Below are positions 37,534 to 45,553 of a stretch of DNA of 64,000 bases, in pieces (the first letter of the stretch is position 1; each line of letters begins with the position of its first letter). Origin of the DNA: Pumilibacter muris (GTDB taxonomy: Bacteria > Bacillota > Clostridia > Christensenellales > Pumilibacteraceae); contig NZ_CALPCN010000001.1 in the NCBI RefSeq assembly GCF_943193045.1, positions 478,187 to 542,186 of the forward strand. Reading direction: 5' to 3'. Both the position numbers and the translations under genes were made by a program. The notes below the pieces were generated by a model. The model worked only from the letters and a program-made list of their open reading frames with translations. It was not told where the DNA came from and searched no databases.

Positions 37534-37867
37534 TTATTTGTGATACACTATTTTTACGCGGACTTCCTTATTCATCCAATCGTCGTTGCCCGTACCCGAC
37601 GCACCATACCGCAACACAAGTATATTACTAAACGAAGACGTTGTCAAGCCGCTGAACGTATGCGAAACCTCACCATATTCCTTTCCCAAAGTACTGCCGC
37701 AATACGAGAACTCATGTCCGTCCACATAGTAATCAAGGCAACCGGAGAACGTTTAAATTACCGTAGCCGATAAACTATACGTTCGCGGCTAACTAATCCT
37801 ATCTTGCAATGGCTTTTATTCGGTTGTTAAGTTTCTTCACTATTCTCAAATATTTATATCTCGCACA
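37534..37867 (-). pseudogene. Gene remnant(s) between two intact genes
   Basis: The 369-base stretch 37513-37881 has no intact gene. On the minus strand an open frame of about 72 codons (37534-37752) encodes a beta-strand-rich, Gly/Ser/Tyr-rich tail with HTFSGLTTSSFSNILVLRYG and ending VRVKIVYHK. It has no ribosome binding site and is bounded upstream by a stop. Just upstream a second frame (stop at 37799) encodes RYKYLRIVKKLNNRIKAIAR. These look like the C-terminus of a decayed surface protein and a piece of another gene. Origin unknown. Confidence 0.5.
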
Positions 37868-37881
37868 TACACGGAGCAAAA

Positions 37882-38520
37882 TTATATGCTTTCCTTTAAA
37901 TTATTATCGTGTAATTTTTTAAAATGTAAAGTTGATAAAACACAAATAGGCAAAAAGAACAAACACCAACATATTAGCGCCACTGTGCCGCCGCTGCCTT
38001 GATTAGTTGCAGGTAAAGGCATAACGGGAAAGAACATACAAACAAAAAAAGCTCCGTGTAACATCAAAAGCAACTTTAACGCTTTATCAATTTTATTTCT
38101 CGGTTTTAATGTCAGCCCGACAAAAAAAGTGGAAATTGCAAGCAACCCGTACCCCAAAAGGTCAATATTAAACAGCCAACTGCCTAACGAAGAAAAGGAA
38201 AAAGCCTGCAAAATTTTTTCATCAACCAATTTATACAGAACGGTAGTTATTTGAGTAAAATACACTATGCTAACAAGCGTTGAATAAATTACACCTGTGG
38301 CAATGCCGATTTTTGCAGCTGCGGACCGTTCTTTATGAGCATAGCAAGAATATACGCATACAGTCGCTACATAGCACCACGAAAGAACAGTACAAGTCCC
38401 GTAACTTAAATTTTCAGTAATCACATTTTTAGTAAATAGCGCTACGATTAAACAAGTCAAGAAAATCACAATCATGCAACTCATTATAACCGACGAGGCA
38501 ACGCCGATTTTTTTATTCAT
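37882..38520 (-). CDS. Predicted multi-pass membrane protein (target of adjacent TetR?)
   Basis: 212 residues with about six to seven hydrophobic segments and no recognised motif; A+T-rich coding. It overlaps the tetR stop by 8 bases (start at MNKKIGVASS), so the two form a coupled unit in which the regulator precedes the membrane protein. It may be an exporter or stress protein controlled by that regulator; this is inference from position. Confidence 0.8.
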   Translation of the reverse strand: MNKKIGVASSVIMSCMIVIFLTCLIVALFTKNVITENLSYGTCTVLSWCYVATVCVYSCYAHKERSAAAKIGIATGVIYSTLVSIVYFTQITTVLYKLVDEKILQAFSFSSLGSWLFNIDLLGYGLLAISTFFVGLTLKPRNKIDKALKLLLMLHGAFFVCMFFPVMPLPATNQGSGGTVALICWCLFFLPICVLSTLHFKKLHDNNLKESI

Positions 38521-39070
38521 TTTCCACTCCGAAAATTTTTTCAACCAAATTATCAATCAAACTGTCCCTTTGCATTTTATCCGAAAAATCGAATTTATCT
38601 TTATACAATTTCGAGCGCAAAAATATTCCTTGCAACCCGTGTATTAAAAATACGGCTTTGAAAAAAACATCTTCTTTTAACCGTAAGTTATTTGCATAAA
38701 AATAGTATCGCTCTAATGTTTGAAAAGTGTTGTCATTTGCTTGTCCTTGAATAAAGTCGTCCAAAATCGATATTTTGGAAATTTCGGGATTGTCCATTAA
38801 AAAGTCAATAGAAACCTTTATAGAACACTTTAATTTTTCCATAGGCGATAATTTCTCCATGTTCGGTTTTGATTGAGCTATTACCCCACTGATTATTTGC
38901 TGCACGCATAAATCGATTAAATTTTTTTTACTTTGAAAATGGTAGTTAATAAGTCCCACTCCAACCCCAGCTCTTTTGGCAATTTGCCTAATCGTGATTT
39001 TATCAATACTACCGTTAGTTTCCTTTATCAAATCGATTGCGGCGTTAATAATTTGTTCTTTAATTTCCAT
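38513..39070 (-). CDS. TetR/AcrR family transcriptional regulator
   Basis: 185 residues. N-terminal TetR HTH (KITIRQIAKRAGVGVGLINYHF, about residues 26-47) and a helical C-terminal ligand domain. Start at MEIKEQIIN after GAGGGG. The promoter holds a palindromic operator, suggesting autoregulation together with the downstream membrane-protein gene. Coding is A+T-rich compared with flanking housekeeping genes. Confidence 0.88.
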   Translation of the reverse strand: MEIKEQIINAAIDLIKETNGSIDKITIRQIAKRAGVGVGLINYHFQSKKNLIDLCVQQIISGVIAQSKPNMEKLSPMEKLKCSIKVSIDFLMDNPEISKISILDDFIQGQANDNTFQTLERYYFYANNLRLKEDVFFKAVFLIHGLQGIFLRSKLYKDKFDFSDKMQRDSLIDNLVEKIFGVENE

Positions 39071-39096
39071 TTGCAACCCCTCTTTGAACAGTGTTT

Positions 39097-39137
39097 TGAA
39101 CAATGTTCAGTATATATTATAATATCAAATCCGTCAA
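39097..39137 (-). promoter_or_regulatory. Promoter and palindromic operator of tetR
   Basis: TTGACG (39132-39137), 17 bases, TATACT (39109-39114). The palindrome TGAACAATGTTCA (39097-39109) begins at the last base of the -10 box, and a second half-site TGTTCA occurs at 39086-39091. This is a typical TetR autorepression layout. Confidence 0.7.
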
Positions 39138-39179
39138 CTGTTTTTCCGCACTTTTTTTCATTTAGCTTTAAATCACAAA

Positions 39180-39206
39180 AGAAAAAGAAACCGAAAATTC
39201 GGTTTC
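39180..39206 (-). terminator. Terminator after tRNA-Leu
   Basis: Minus-strand stem GAAACCGAA/TTCGGTTTC (39187-39206) followed by TTTTTC TTTTG. It ends the tRNA-Leu transcript. Confidence 0.8.
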
Positions 39207-39237
39207 TCTCTCGTTGGGGTGTTCGTATACCCTTGTA

Positions 39238-39320
39238 TGGTACGGATGAAGGGACTTGAACCCACACACCTAAGGTATCGGCTCCTAAGGCCGACGCGTC
39301 TGCCATTCCGCCACATCCGC
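39238..39320 (-). tRNA. tRNA-Leu (TAG)
   Basis: Minus-strand cloverleaf: acceptor GCGGATG/CATCCGT, anticodon loop CTTAGGA (anticodon TAG), long variable arm, T-loop GGTTCAAGTC, and encoded CCA (39238-39240). The region 39071-39386 otherwise holds the tetR promoter and a terminator. Confidence 0.92.
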
Positions 39321-39386
39321 ATATATATTATTATAGTTCATAAAACGAAAAATGTCAAATATCATTGTTAAATCATAAAAACACTT

Positions 39387-40007
39387 TTAATTTACAATTT
39401 CATAATCTACTAATTTTTGATAATTTAATTCTTGATGCAACAACGCACTATTAACTAATTCCATTTGCAAACGGCTATCTTTTCTGGCAAATGTTACTAA
39501 TTTTGTTACTATATTTTTAGAATTTAAATAGTTCAATATTTCACAGAAATCCGAATCCCCCGATACTAAAATTACGGAGTTTATATTTGGATTCCTATTT
39601 AAGACAGTACACATATCAAGTACAATTTTAGTATCAACCCCCTTCTGCACCCACGTTATATCCGATTTGTCTTTATTATTTCGAACATCATTCCATGTTG
39701 ACTTATTTTTAAGCTTGGTTTTTATCATTTTTCCCATGCGCAAAACAAAATTATAAGAAGCTAAACTATTCTCAACACTCTCCAAAAATTCCTTTTGCTC
39801 GTCAAATGTTTTTTTGTTTTCCGTTTCATCCAAACGAGCAGAATAATAATAGACATTATTCACATTACACTTGTCAGAAATACATTTAACAAAGTTTTCC
39901 CACTTAAAATCATTTTTAGTAATATTGCAATTTTGAGGTTTGCCCTTTATACTTCGCAAACTTTGCAACAAATATTCCGCATCTATAAATACTTCCGTCT
40001 CCTTCAT
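39387..40007 (-). CDS. NYN domain ribonuclease-like protein (LabA/DUF88 type)
   Basis: 206 residues. The PIN-like NYN core is visible: first Asp in VFIDAEYL (Asp9), WVQKGVDTKIVLDM in the middle, and VSGDSDFCE (the two Asp metal ligands). Predicted metal-dependent RNase; target unknown. Markedly A+T-rich compared with neighbours and placed between tRNA genes, so it was probably acquired by transfer. AGGAGG lies 7-8 bases before ATG. Confidence 0.88.
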   Translation of the reverse strand: MKETEVFIDAEYLLQSLRSIKGKPQNCNITKNDFKWENFVKCISDKCNVNNVYYYSARLDETENKKTFDEQKEFLESVENSLASYNFVLRMGKMIKTKLKNKSTWNDVRNNKDKSDITWVQKGVDTKIVLDMCTVLNRNPNINSVILVSGDSDFCEILNYLNSKNIVTKLVTFARKDSRLQMELVNSALLHQELNYQKLVDYEIVN

Positions 40008-40036
40008 TTAATACTCCTCCTAATTCTTACCATGTT

Positions 40037-40065
40037 TTTATAACACATAAATGTGAAAATGTCAA
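40037..40065 (-). promoter_or_regulatory. SigA promoter of the NYN gene
   Basis: Perfect TTGACA (40060-40065), 17 bases, TATAAA (40037-40042). The spacer contains a near-palindrome CACATTTATGTG (about 40044-40055), a possible operator. Confidence 0.7.
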
Positions 40066-40085
40066 ACAACTTGATTATAGGCAAA

Positions 40086-40118
40086 TAAAAAAACCTAAAT
40101 CACTGTCGATTTAGGTTT
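40086..40118 (-). terminator. Terminator of the six-tRNA cluster
   Basis: 11-bp stem AAACCTAAATC/GATTTAGGTTT (40091-40118) followed by T-rich sequence (40086-40090 and beyond). Confidence 0.85.
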
Positions 40119-40122
40119 TAAG

Positions 40123-40198
40123 TGGTGATCCATCCGGGATTCGAACCCGGGACACCTTGATTAAAAGTCAAGTGCTCTACCGGCTGAGCTAATGAATC
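40123..40198 (-). tRNA. tRNA-Lys (TTT)
   Basis: Acceptor GATTCAT/ATGGATC, D-arm TAGCTCAG, anticodon loop CTTTTAA (TTT), T-loop GGTTCGAATC, encoded CCA. 76 nt. Confidence 0.95.
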
Positions 40199-40203
40199 AC
40201 ATG

Positions 40204-40279
40204 TGGCTGGGGTAGTAGGATTCGAACCTACGAAATGCTGGAGTCAGAGTCCAGTGCCTTACCGCTTGGCGACACCCCA
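40204..40279 (-). tRNA. tRNA-Gln (CTG)
   Basis: Acceptor TGGGGTG/TACCCCA, anticodon loop CTCTGAC (CTG), encoded CCA (40204-40206). Its 5' half is nearly identical to the neighbouring tRNA-Gln (TTG), suggesting a tandem duplication. Confidence 0.94.
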
Positions 40280-40312
40280 ACGGTTGCCGACCTATCGGCA
40301 GTCGGGATAAAG

Positions 40313-40387
40313 TGGCAGGGGTGGCAGGATTTGAACCTGCGAGTGCGAAAGTCAAAGTCTCGTGCCTTACCGCTTGGCGACACCCCT
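40313..40387 (-). tRNA. tRNA-Gln (TTG)
   Basis: Acceptor AGGGGTG/CACCCCT, anticodon loop CTTTGAC (TTG), encoded CCA. A short hairpin TGCCGA/TCGGCA lies in the spacer (40285-40300) before the next tRNA-Gln, possibly for processing. Confidence 0.94.
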
Positions 40388-40396
40388 AAATTTAAA

Positions 40397-40474
<78 letters not shown>

Positions 40475-40491
40475 ACATGTTGTAACGGTTT

Positions 40492-40568
<77 letters not shown>

Positions 40569-40573
40569 AAGAG

Positions 40574-40647
40574 TGGAGCGGGTGATGGGAATCGGACCCA
40601 CGCAGCCAGCTTGGAAGGCTGGAACTCTACCATTGAGCTACACCCGC
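40574..40647 (-). tRNA. tRNA-Gly (TCC)
   Basis: Acceptor GCGGGTG/CACCCGC, anticodon loop CTTCCAA (TCC), encoded CCA. First gene of the cluster Gly-Arg-His-Gln-Gln-Lys. Confidence 0.94.
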
Positions 40648-40663
40648 GCATTAACGCTTAAAA

Positions 40664-40693
40664 AGAATACCACAATACGAAAATTATGTCAAC
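40664..40693 (-). promoter_or_regulatory. Promoter of the tRNA cluster
   Basis: Perfect TTGACA (40688-40693), 18-base spacer, TATTCT (40664-40669), about 16 bases upstream of tRNA-Gly. Confidence 0.75.
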
Positions 40694-40731
40694 TGTTTCC
40701 GTGTTCTTAAACCAAATATTTTTATTCTTTT

Positions 40732-41238
40732 TTATTTTTTTACATTCTTTTCCCCACCCTGAGGTGTGAAAAAATCAACATGAAACAAAATACCGTCTCC
40801 CTCTATGAGAGCATACGACGGAGAAAAGCCCGACATAGCGCCGGGATTGATTAAAGTAACACCTTGCGACTGTTGCGCGGACGCCGTATGTGTATGACCG
40901 TAAAGCGCGTAAGCACACCCTAATTCACGCGCGCGAAGCGCGAGCGACAGCAATCCCCTCTTAACTCCGTATAAATTGCCGTGCGTGATTAAAAAGTCGG
41001 TCTCGCCCACTTTCAAAACCGTTTCGGCAGGCAAATCGGACACCGCGTCGCAGTTGCCGCGCACACGAATAATCTTTGCAGTTATTTTATCTCCGATTTT
41101 GTCTATATCGCCGTTTCCGTCGCCAAGATACACAAAATAGTCGCACTCGTTTACTTGGTGCAAAACATTTTCTATATTGCCGCGTTTACCGTGCGAATCG
41201 GACATTACCGCAATTTTATAGTTTTTGTGTTCGTTCAT
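40732..41238 (-). CDS. YfcE/MJ0936 family phosphodiesterase
   Basis: Calcineurin-like metallophosphoesterase, 168 residues. Motifs MSDSHGKRG, YLGDGNGD, RGNCDA, ITHGNLYG and GHTHTA hold all metal ligands. Homologues hydrolyse phosphodiesters in vitro; physiological substrate unknown. Overlaps rdgB by 23 bases; rdgB-yfcE is a known pair. Confidence 0.92.
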   Translation of the reverse strand: MNEHKNYKIAVMSDSHGKRGNIENVLHQVNECDYFVYLGDGNGDIDKIGDKITAKIIRVRGNCDAVSDLPAETVLKVGETDFLITHGNLYGVKRGLLSLALRARELGCAYALYGHTHTASAQQSQGVTLINPGAMSGFSPSYALIEGDGILFHVDFFTPQGGEKNVKK

Positions 41239-41836
41239 GACTTTCTCCGCAAAATTTGCCCGAAGCCCGCAATTTTTTTACAAGGGCGTGCAACGCGCGG
41301 GCTCTGTGACTTACCGAATTCTTTTCTTCGGGAGAAGCCACTCCGAACGATTTTAAAAGCTCTACGGAATAGAACAACGGGTCGTAGCCGAAACCGCCCG
41401 AACCGCAGAGCTCACGCAATATATTTCCCTCTACGCTCCCCGTAGCAATCCATTCTCCTTTTTTGCTGACGAGCGCCACCGCGCTTATAAACCGCGCCGA
41501 ACGGTTTTCCACGTTTTCAAGATTTTTCAACAGTAACGAATTATTGGCTTCGTCGTCGCCGTGCCGTCCGCAATAGCGAGCCGAATATACGCCGGGAGCT
41601 CCGCCGAGCGCGTCTACCGCAAGCCCGCTGTCGTCGCTTAACGCCGCAAGTCCGGTTTTTTCGAAAACGTATCTCGCCTTTATTAAAGCGTTTTCTTCGA
41701 ACGTATTTCCCGTTTCTTCTATGTCGGCGTCAACGCCTATTTCGCTCATGGGAACGATTTCGAAAATACCGTTTAAAATGGCGGCAACTTCCGCAATCTT
41801 CGACTTGTTTTTACTTGCAACAATCAACTTTTCCAT
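41216..41836 (-). CDS. rdgB: XTP/dITP diphosphatase (RdgB/HAM1)
   Basis: Removes non-canonical purine nucleoside triphosphates. Motifs IVASKNKSKIAEV at the start, ALSDDSGLAVDALGGAPGVYSARY and FGYDPLF are canonical. 206 residues. An upstream in-frame extension (to 41929) runs into a terminator and promoter and is rejected. The ATG lies 6 bases after a TATACT box with no ribosome binding site, so the mRNA may be leaderless. Confidence 0.95.
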   Translation of the reverse strand: MEKLIVASKNKSKIAEVAAILNGIFEIVPMSEIGVDADIEETGNTFEENALIKARYVFEKTGLAALSDDSGLAVDALGGAPGVYSARYCGRHGDDEANNSLLLKNLENVENRSARFISAVALVSKKGEWIATGSVEGNILRELCGSGGFGYDPLFYSVELLKSFGVASPEEKNSVSHRARALHALVKKLRASGKFCGESHERTQKL

Positions 41837-41842
41837 ACGAAC

Positions 41843-41871
41843 AGTATAGCATGCGCACACAAAAAAAGCAA
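41843..41871 (-). promoter_or_regulatory. Promoter of rdgB, overlapping upstream terminator
   Basis: TATACT with extended TGC (41843-41848); a TTGCTT 17 bases upstream falls in the 3' arm of the spoIVA terminator. The -10 to ATG gap is GTTCGT (6 bases), so the start point should be at or next to the A of ATG. Confidence 0.65.
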
Positions 41872-41894
41872 GCCTTATAAAGACTTGCTTTTTA
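41861..41894 (-). terminator. Terminator of spoIVA
   Basis: Minus-strand stem AAAAGCAAG/CTTGCTTTT with T run continuing TTTTTTT. Lies about 20 bases after the spoIVA stop. Confidence 0.8.
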
Positions 41895-41913
41895 TTTAAA
41901 CAACCGATTCGGT

Positions 41914-43395
41914 TTAAAGCAGAATACAAATCACTCCGCCTTTTCCCTCGTTCACAATGCGCGAAAGTGTGCGGCGCATTTTTTTCTGCGTTTCGTCAGG
42001 CATTGCGGTAAGCTTGTTGTTAAGTCCTTCGTTAACAAGCATGTGAAGCGATTTTCCGAACATGTTTGTTTCCCAAATTCCTTTGGGGTCGTTTTCAAAC
42101 TCGCTCATAAGATATTTTACAAGTTCTTCGCTTTGTTGTTCGGTTCCCACCACCGGGTTTACTTCGGTTTGAATGTCAACGCGCATAATATGCAAGCTCG
42201 GAGCCGAAGCGCGTAGGCGGACGCCGAAACGCGAACCCTGCTTAACCATTTGCGGCTCTTCGAGCGTCATTTCGTCCATTGTGGGAGTAACAACGCCGTA
42301 GCCGTTTTCTTTTACCTGTTCGAGCGCTTCCGCGAGTTTATCGTATTCGCGTTTTGCGTGAACAAGCGATTTCATGTGCGACATAAGCGCGAAGTCGTCG
42401 GCAATTTCCATTCCGCACTGCTCTCCGAGAGCGCGATAAAAAAGTTCGGGACGCGCCGAAACAGTATACGTTACTTTGCCTTTATCAAGCTCTACTGTTT
42501 CAACCTGCGGCTGTAAAAACGCATCGGAATCGGCGAACAACGCTTCGGGCATTTTATAGTCTGCCATTCTTTTCATGCTTTCGCTCGACGCCACAAGCTC
42601 GCTTACAAGCGAACTTATTATTCCGTCTTCGAGCGGCAACGCCTGCAACCATTTGCTGATTTTCACCTCTATATCCATTAAAGGGAATTCCATTAAAACC
42701 TTTTCAAAGAGTTGCGTTATATCCCCTTCGTTAAGATTTAGCACGTCGAGGCACACAACGCCCGCGCCGTATTTTTCTTCGAGCGCGGCTGCGAGTTTAA
42801 CCGTTTCTTTCGACTTAGGAACGGTGGAATTCAAAACGATAACGAACGGCTTGCCGAGCGCTTTAAGTTCGGTTATAGCTCTCTCTTCGGCGGGAACATA
42901 CGCGTTGCGAGGAAGCTCAGTTGCAATCGAGCCGTCGGTAGTCATAACTATTCCTATTGTGGAATGGTCGTTTATAACTTTGCGCGTTCCTATATCGGCG
43001 GCGTCGGTAAACGATATTTCGTCATCGCTCCACGGCGTTTTAACCATACGCGGCTTATCGCCGTCGAGGTGTCCCGTAGCTCCCTCAACCATATAACCCA
43101 CGCAATCCACAAGGCGCACTTTAACGTCAACGTTTTCGGCTATACTTACCGAAACGGCTTCGTTTGGCACGAATTTAGGCTGAGTAGTCATAATAGTTTT
43201 GCCGTTGGCGCTTTGCGGCAACTCGTCTTTCATTCTTTCGAGCACATGCTTGTTTTCAACCTTAGGCACCACAAGCTTTTCCATAAAATTAGTGATAAAC
43301 GTCGATTTCCCCGCACGAACGGGCCCCACGACTCCTACATAGATATCGCCGCCCGTGCGGCTGCGAATATCGTTGTAGATATCGAATTCTTCCAT
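41914..43395 (-). CDS. spoIVA: Stage IV sporulation protein A
   Basis: ATPase that forms the basal layer of the spore coat in the mother cell. N-terminal P-loop GPVRAGKSTFITNF, LPQSANGKTIMTTQPKFVP, and DCVGYMVEGATGH are diagnostic; the C-terminal polymerisation region ends GGVICILL. 493 residues, full length. GGAG lies 11 bases before the ATG, and a SigE-like promoter precedes it. Strong evidence that the organism forms endospores. Confidence 0.97.
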   Translation of the reverse strand: MEEFDIYNDIRSRTGGDIYVGVVGPVRAGKSTFITNFMEKLVVPKVENKHVLERMKDELPQSANGKTIMTTQPKFVPNEAVSVSIAENVDVKVRLVDCVGYMVEGATGHLDGDKPRMVKTPWSDDEISFTDAADIGTRKVINDHSTIGIVMTTDGSIATELPRNAYVPAEERAITELKALGKPFVIVLNSTVPKSKETVKLAAALEEKYGAGVVCLDVLNLNEGDITQLFEKVLMEFPLMDIEVKISKWLQALPLEDGIISSLVSELVASSESMKRMADYKMPEALFADSDAFLQPQVETVELDKGKVTYTVSARPELFYRALGEQCGMEIADDFALMSHMKSLVHAKREYDKLAEALEQVKENGYGVVTPTMDEMTLEEPQMVKQGSRFGVRLRASAPSLHIMRVDIQTEVNPVVGTEQQSEELVKYLMSEFENDPKGIWETNMFGKSLHMLVNEGLNNKLTAMPDETQKKMRRTLSRIVNEGKGGVICILL

Positions 43396-43429
43396 AGATA
43401 GCAGTTCTCCTTTCCTGACTTGATATTAG

Positions 43430-43459
43430 AGTATATGAGGGGAATATATCCGATTATGA
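43430..43459 (-). promoter_or_regulatory. Candidate SigE promoter of spoIVA
   Basis: TCATAAT (43453-43459) and CATATACT (43430-43437) on the minus strand, spacer 15. Both fit the mother-cell SigE consensus (-35 KCATATT, -10 CATACANT) with one or two mismatches, as expected for spoIVA. Confidence 0.55.
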
Positions 43460-43476
43460 CATTAAATTTACAATAC

Positions 43477-43503
43477 AAAAAAATGCGCCGCAACCGCGAC
43501 GCA
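43477..43503 (-). terminator. Terminator of plsY
   Basis: Minus-strand stem TGCGTCGC/GCGGCGCA (one G-U pair, GGTT loop) followed by seven T residues (43477-43483). Confidence 0.85.
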
Positions 43504-43539
43504 ATTTAAATGCAAAAATAAAAAACGTTCTTTATAAAG

Positions 43540-44199
43540 TTATGTCGTTTTGTTCTTATTTTTGTGCCTACCGAAAAGTATTACTTTGCGTTCGGTGCCC
43601 GCGCAAAGTTTAAACACGTTTTTGGTGTGAGCAAATAAAGTTAAGCAGAACAATGCGAACAACAACGCCCTGCACGCAAGCGTTCCGCTTTCGGAAGCAA
43701 GGGAAAACGCGTTGAGCGCAATGGGAAAAGATATTATTATAAAAGAAGTAATCGAACCTATTTTAATGAAAATTAGGAACAACGCTCCTACGGTAAACGA
43801 AATTAAAGTTGCCCACCAATTTATAACGAGGCAAACGCCTACGCTGCTCGCAATTCCCTTCCCGCCGTGAAATTTATAGAAAACGGGAAAAATATGCCCC
43901 ACAATAACGCTGAGCCCGCCGGTATATAATCCGATTTTATCCGCTCCGAAGCGCCACGCCTCCCCGCACACAAACCACCCCATTAAACAGGGTATTATTC
44001 CTTTAAGCGCGTCGAGCCCCAAAGTTAAAAGCCCTATACCCTTCCCGAAGTTTCGGAACATGTTCATTGTGCCGGGATTGCCGCTGCCGAGTTTTCTGAT
44101 ATCGTTTTTCTTTAACTTGGAAATTGCGATTGCCGAATTGAAATTGCCCGCAAGATACGACAACAACGCCACGACAATTATTTTAACTGCGTAAATCAT
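43540..44199 (-). CDS. plsY: Glycerol-3-phosphate acyltransferase PlsY
   Basis: Membrane enzyme that acylates glycerol 3-phosphate with acyl-phosphate from PlsX. Motifs LGSGNPGTMNMFRNFG, GHIFPVFYKFHGGKGIAS are canonical. About five TMs. Start at MIYAVKIIVV, after AAGGAGG; overlaps der by 4 bases. 219 residues. gpsA, often between plsY and spoIVA, is absent. Confidence 0.95.
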   Translation of the reverse strand: MIYAVKIIVVALLSYLAGNFNSAIAISKLKKNDIRKLGSGNPGTMNMFRNFGKGIGLLTLGLDALKGIIPCLMGWFVCGEAWRFGADKIGLYTGGLSVIVGHIFPVFYKFHGGKGIASSVGVCLVINWWATLISFTVGALFLIFIKIGSITSFIIISFPIALNAFSLASESGTLACRALLFALFCLTLFAHTKNVFKLCAGTERKVILFGRHKNKNKTT

Positions 44200-45518
44200 T
44201 GAGAGTCCTCCTTCTTTTTGTTGAACACCAACGATATGGGAGTTCCGGAAAAATCGAACGCCCGTCGCAAACAATTCTCCAAATACCGCCTGTAAGAAAA
44301 ATGAACTATCGAATCGTCGTTTACAAAAAACACAAATTTGGGCGGGTTGGTTTCTGCCTGAGTTGCGTAATATATTTTAAGCCTTCTGCCCGAATAAGAC
44401 GGCGGTTCGTTCATAGCCACAGCCTCGCTCACAACGTCGTTGAGCGTGCCCGTAGGAACACGTTTGGAGGCGCTATTATACGACGCTTCCGCAAAATCTA
44501 TAACCTTATCCACTCTAAGTCCCGTTTTTGCGGATATATACAGAGTTTTTAAATAGCTCATAAACGCCAAATCGGTTTTTATTTTCTCATTGAATTTGTT
44601 CACGGTGTACGAATCTTTTTCCACAGCGTCCCACTTATTCACAAGTATTACACTCGGCTTGCCCTGCTCGTGAACAAAGCCCGCAATTTTAACGTCTTGC
44701 TCGGAAAGTTCTTCGCTCGCGTCGAACACAACCAAAACAACGTCGGCTCGTTTTACCGCAGCAAGCGAACGCAACACGCTGTAACTTTCAACGCTGTCGT
44801 CGTCTATGCTGCGCTTTCGGCGCATTCCCGCCGTGTCTATAAGAACGTAATCTTTTCCGTTGTACCGAAACGGCGTGTCTATGGCATCGCGCGTTGTTCC
44901 AGCAACGTCGCTTACTATAACGCGATTGAAACCCAAAAGCTTGTTAGTGAGCGAAGATTTGCCTACGTTCGGCTTGCCGACTATCGCGATGCTTAGCGAG
45001 CTCGAAGCCGCGTTGTCTTGCGTAGGCGGAAGCAATTTTACTATTTCGTCAAGCAAATCCCCGAGCCCCTTAGACTGCTCGCACGAAATGGGTATGGGTT
45101 CGCCGAGTCCGAGTTCGTAAAAATCGTACAATTTTTCAAGTTCGAAATTATCAAGCTTATTAACGGCAAGCAACACAGGTCTGCCGCAGGTTCGCAACAA
45201 ATCGGCAACCTCGTAATCTGACGAAACTATTCCGCTCTTCGCGTCGGTAAAGAACAAAATAACGTCCGCCATATCTATCGCAACGCGCGCCTGAGAAAGT
45301 ATGTGCTTTCCCATAGGGTCGTCGGTGCGCAAATCAATTCCGCCCGTGTCGATAAGCGTAAATTCGGTGCCGCACCACTCGGCGTCAGCAACAATATAAT
45401 CGCGCGTGACGCCCGGCGTATCCTTTATTATGGAAATACGCTTGCCGCATATTTTATTGAAAAAGGTCGATTTTCCAACGTTCGGACGCCCGACCACAGC
45501 AACAATGGGTTTGCTCAT
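44196..45518 (-). CDS. der: Ribosome biogenesis GTPase Der (EngA)
   Basis: Two tandem GTPase domains for 50S assembly: G1 GRPNVGKSTFFNK and GKPNVGKSSLTNK, two DT(G/A)G motifs, then a C-terminal KH-like domain. 440 residues, full length. Confidence 0.97.
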   Translation of the reverse strand: MSKPIVAVVGRPNVGKSTFFNKICGKRISIIKDTPGVTRDYIVADAEWCGTEFTLIDTGGIDLRTDDPMGKHILSQARVAIDMADVILFFTDAKSGIVSSDYEVADLLRTCGRPVLLAVNKLDNFELEKLYDFYELGLGEPIPISCEQSKGLGDLLDEIVKLLPPTQDNAASSSLSIAIVGKPNVGKSSLTNKLLGFNRVIVSDVAGTTRDAIDTPFRYNGKDYVLIDTAGMRRKRSIDDDSVESYSVLRSLAAVKRADVVLVVFDASEELSEQDVKIAGFVHEQGKPSVILVNKWDAVEKDSYTVNKFNEKIKTDLAFMSYLKTLYISAKTGLRVDKVIDFAEASYNSASKRVPTGTLNDVVSEAVAMNEPPSYSGRRLKIYYATQAETNPPKFVFFVNDDSIVHFSYRRYLENCLRRAFDFSGTPISLVFNKKKEDSQ

Positions 45519-45553
45519 TTTTTCAGTGTTATCCTCGTGTTTATTGAAACCGT

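Noticed and set aside
41837..41929. N-terminal extension of rdgB
   Set aside because: Runs through a terminator and promoter; family start is at 41836.
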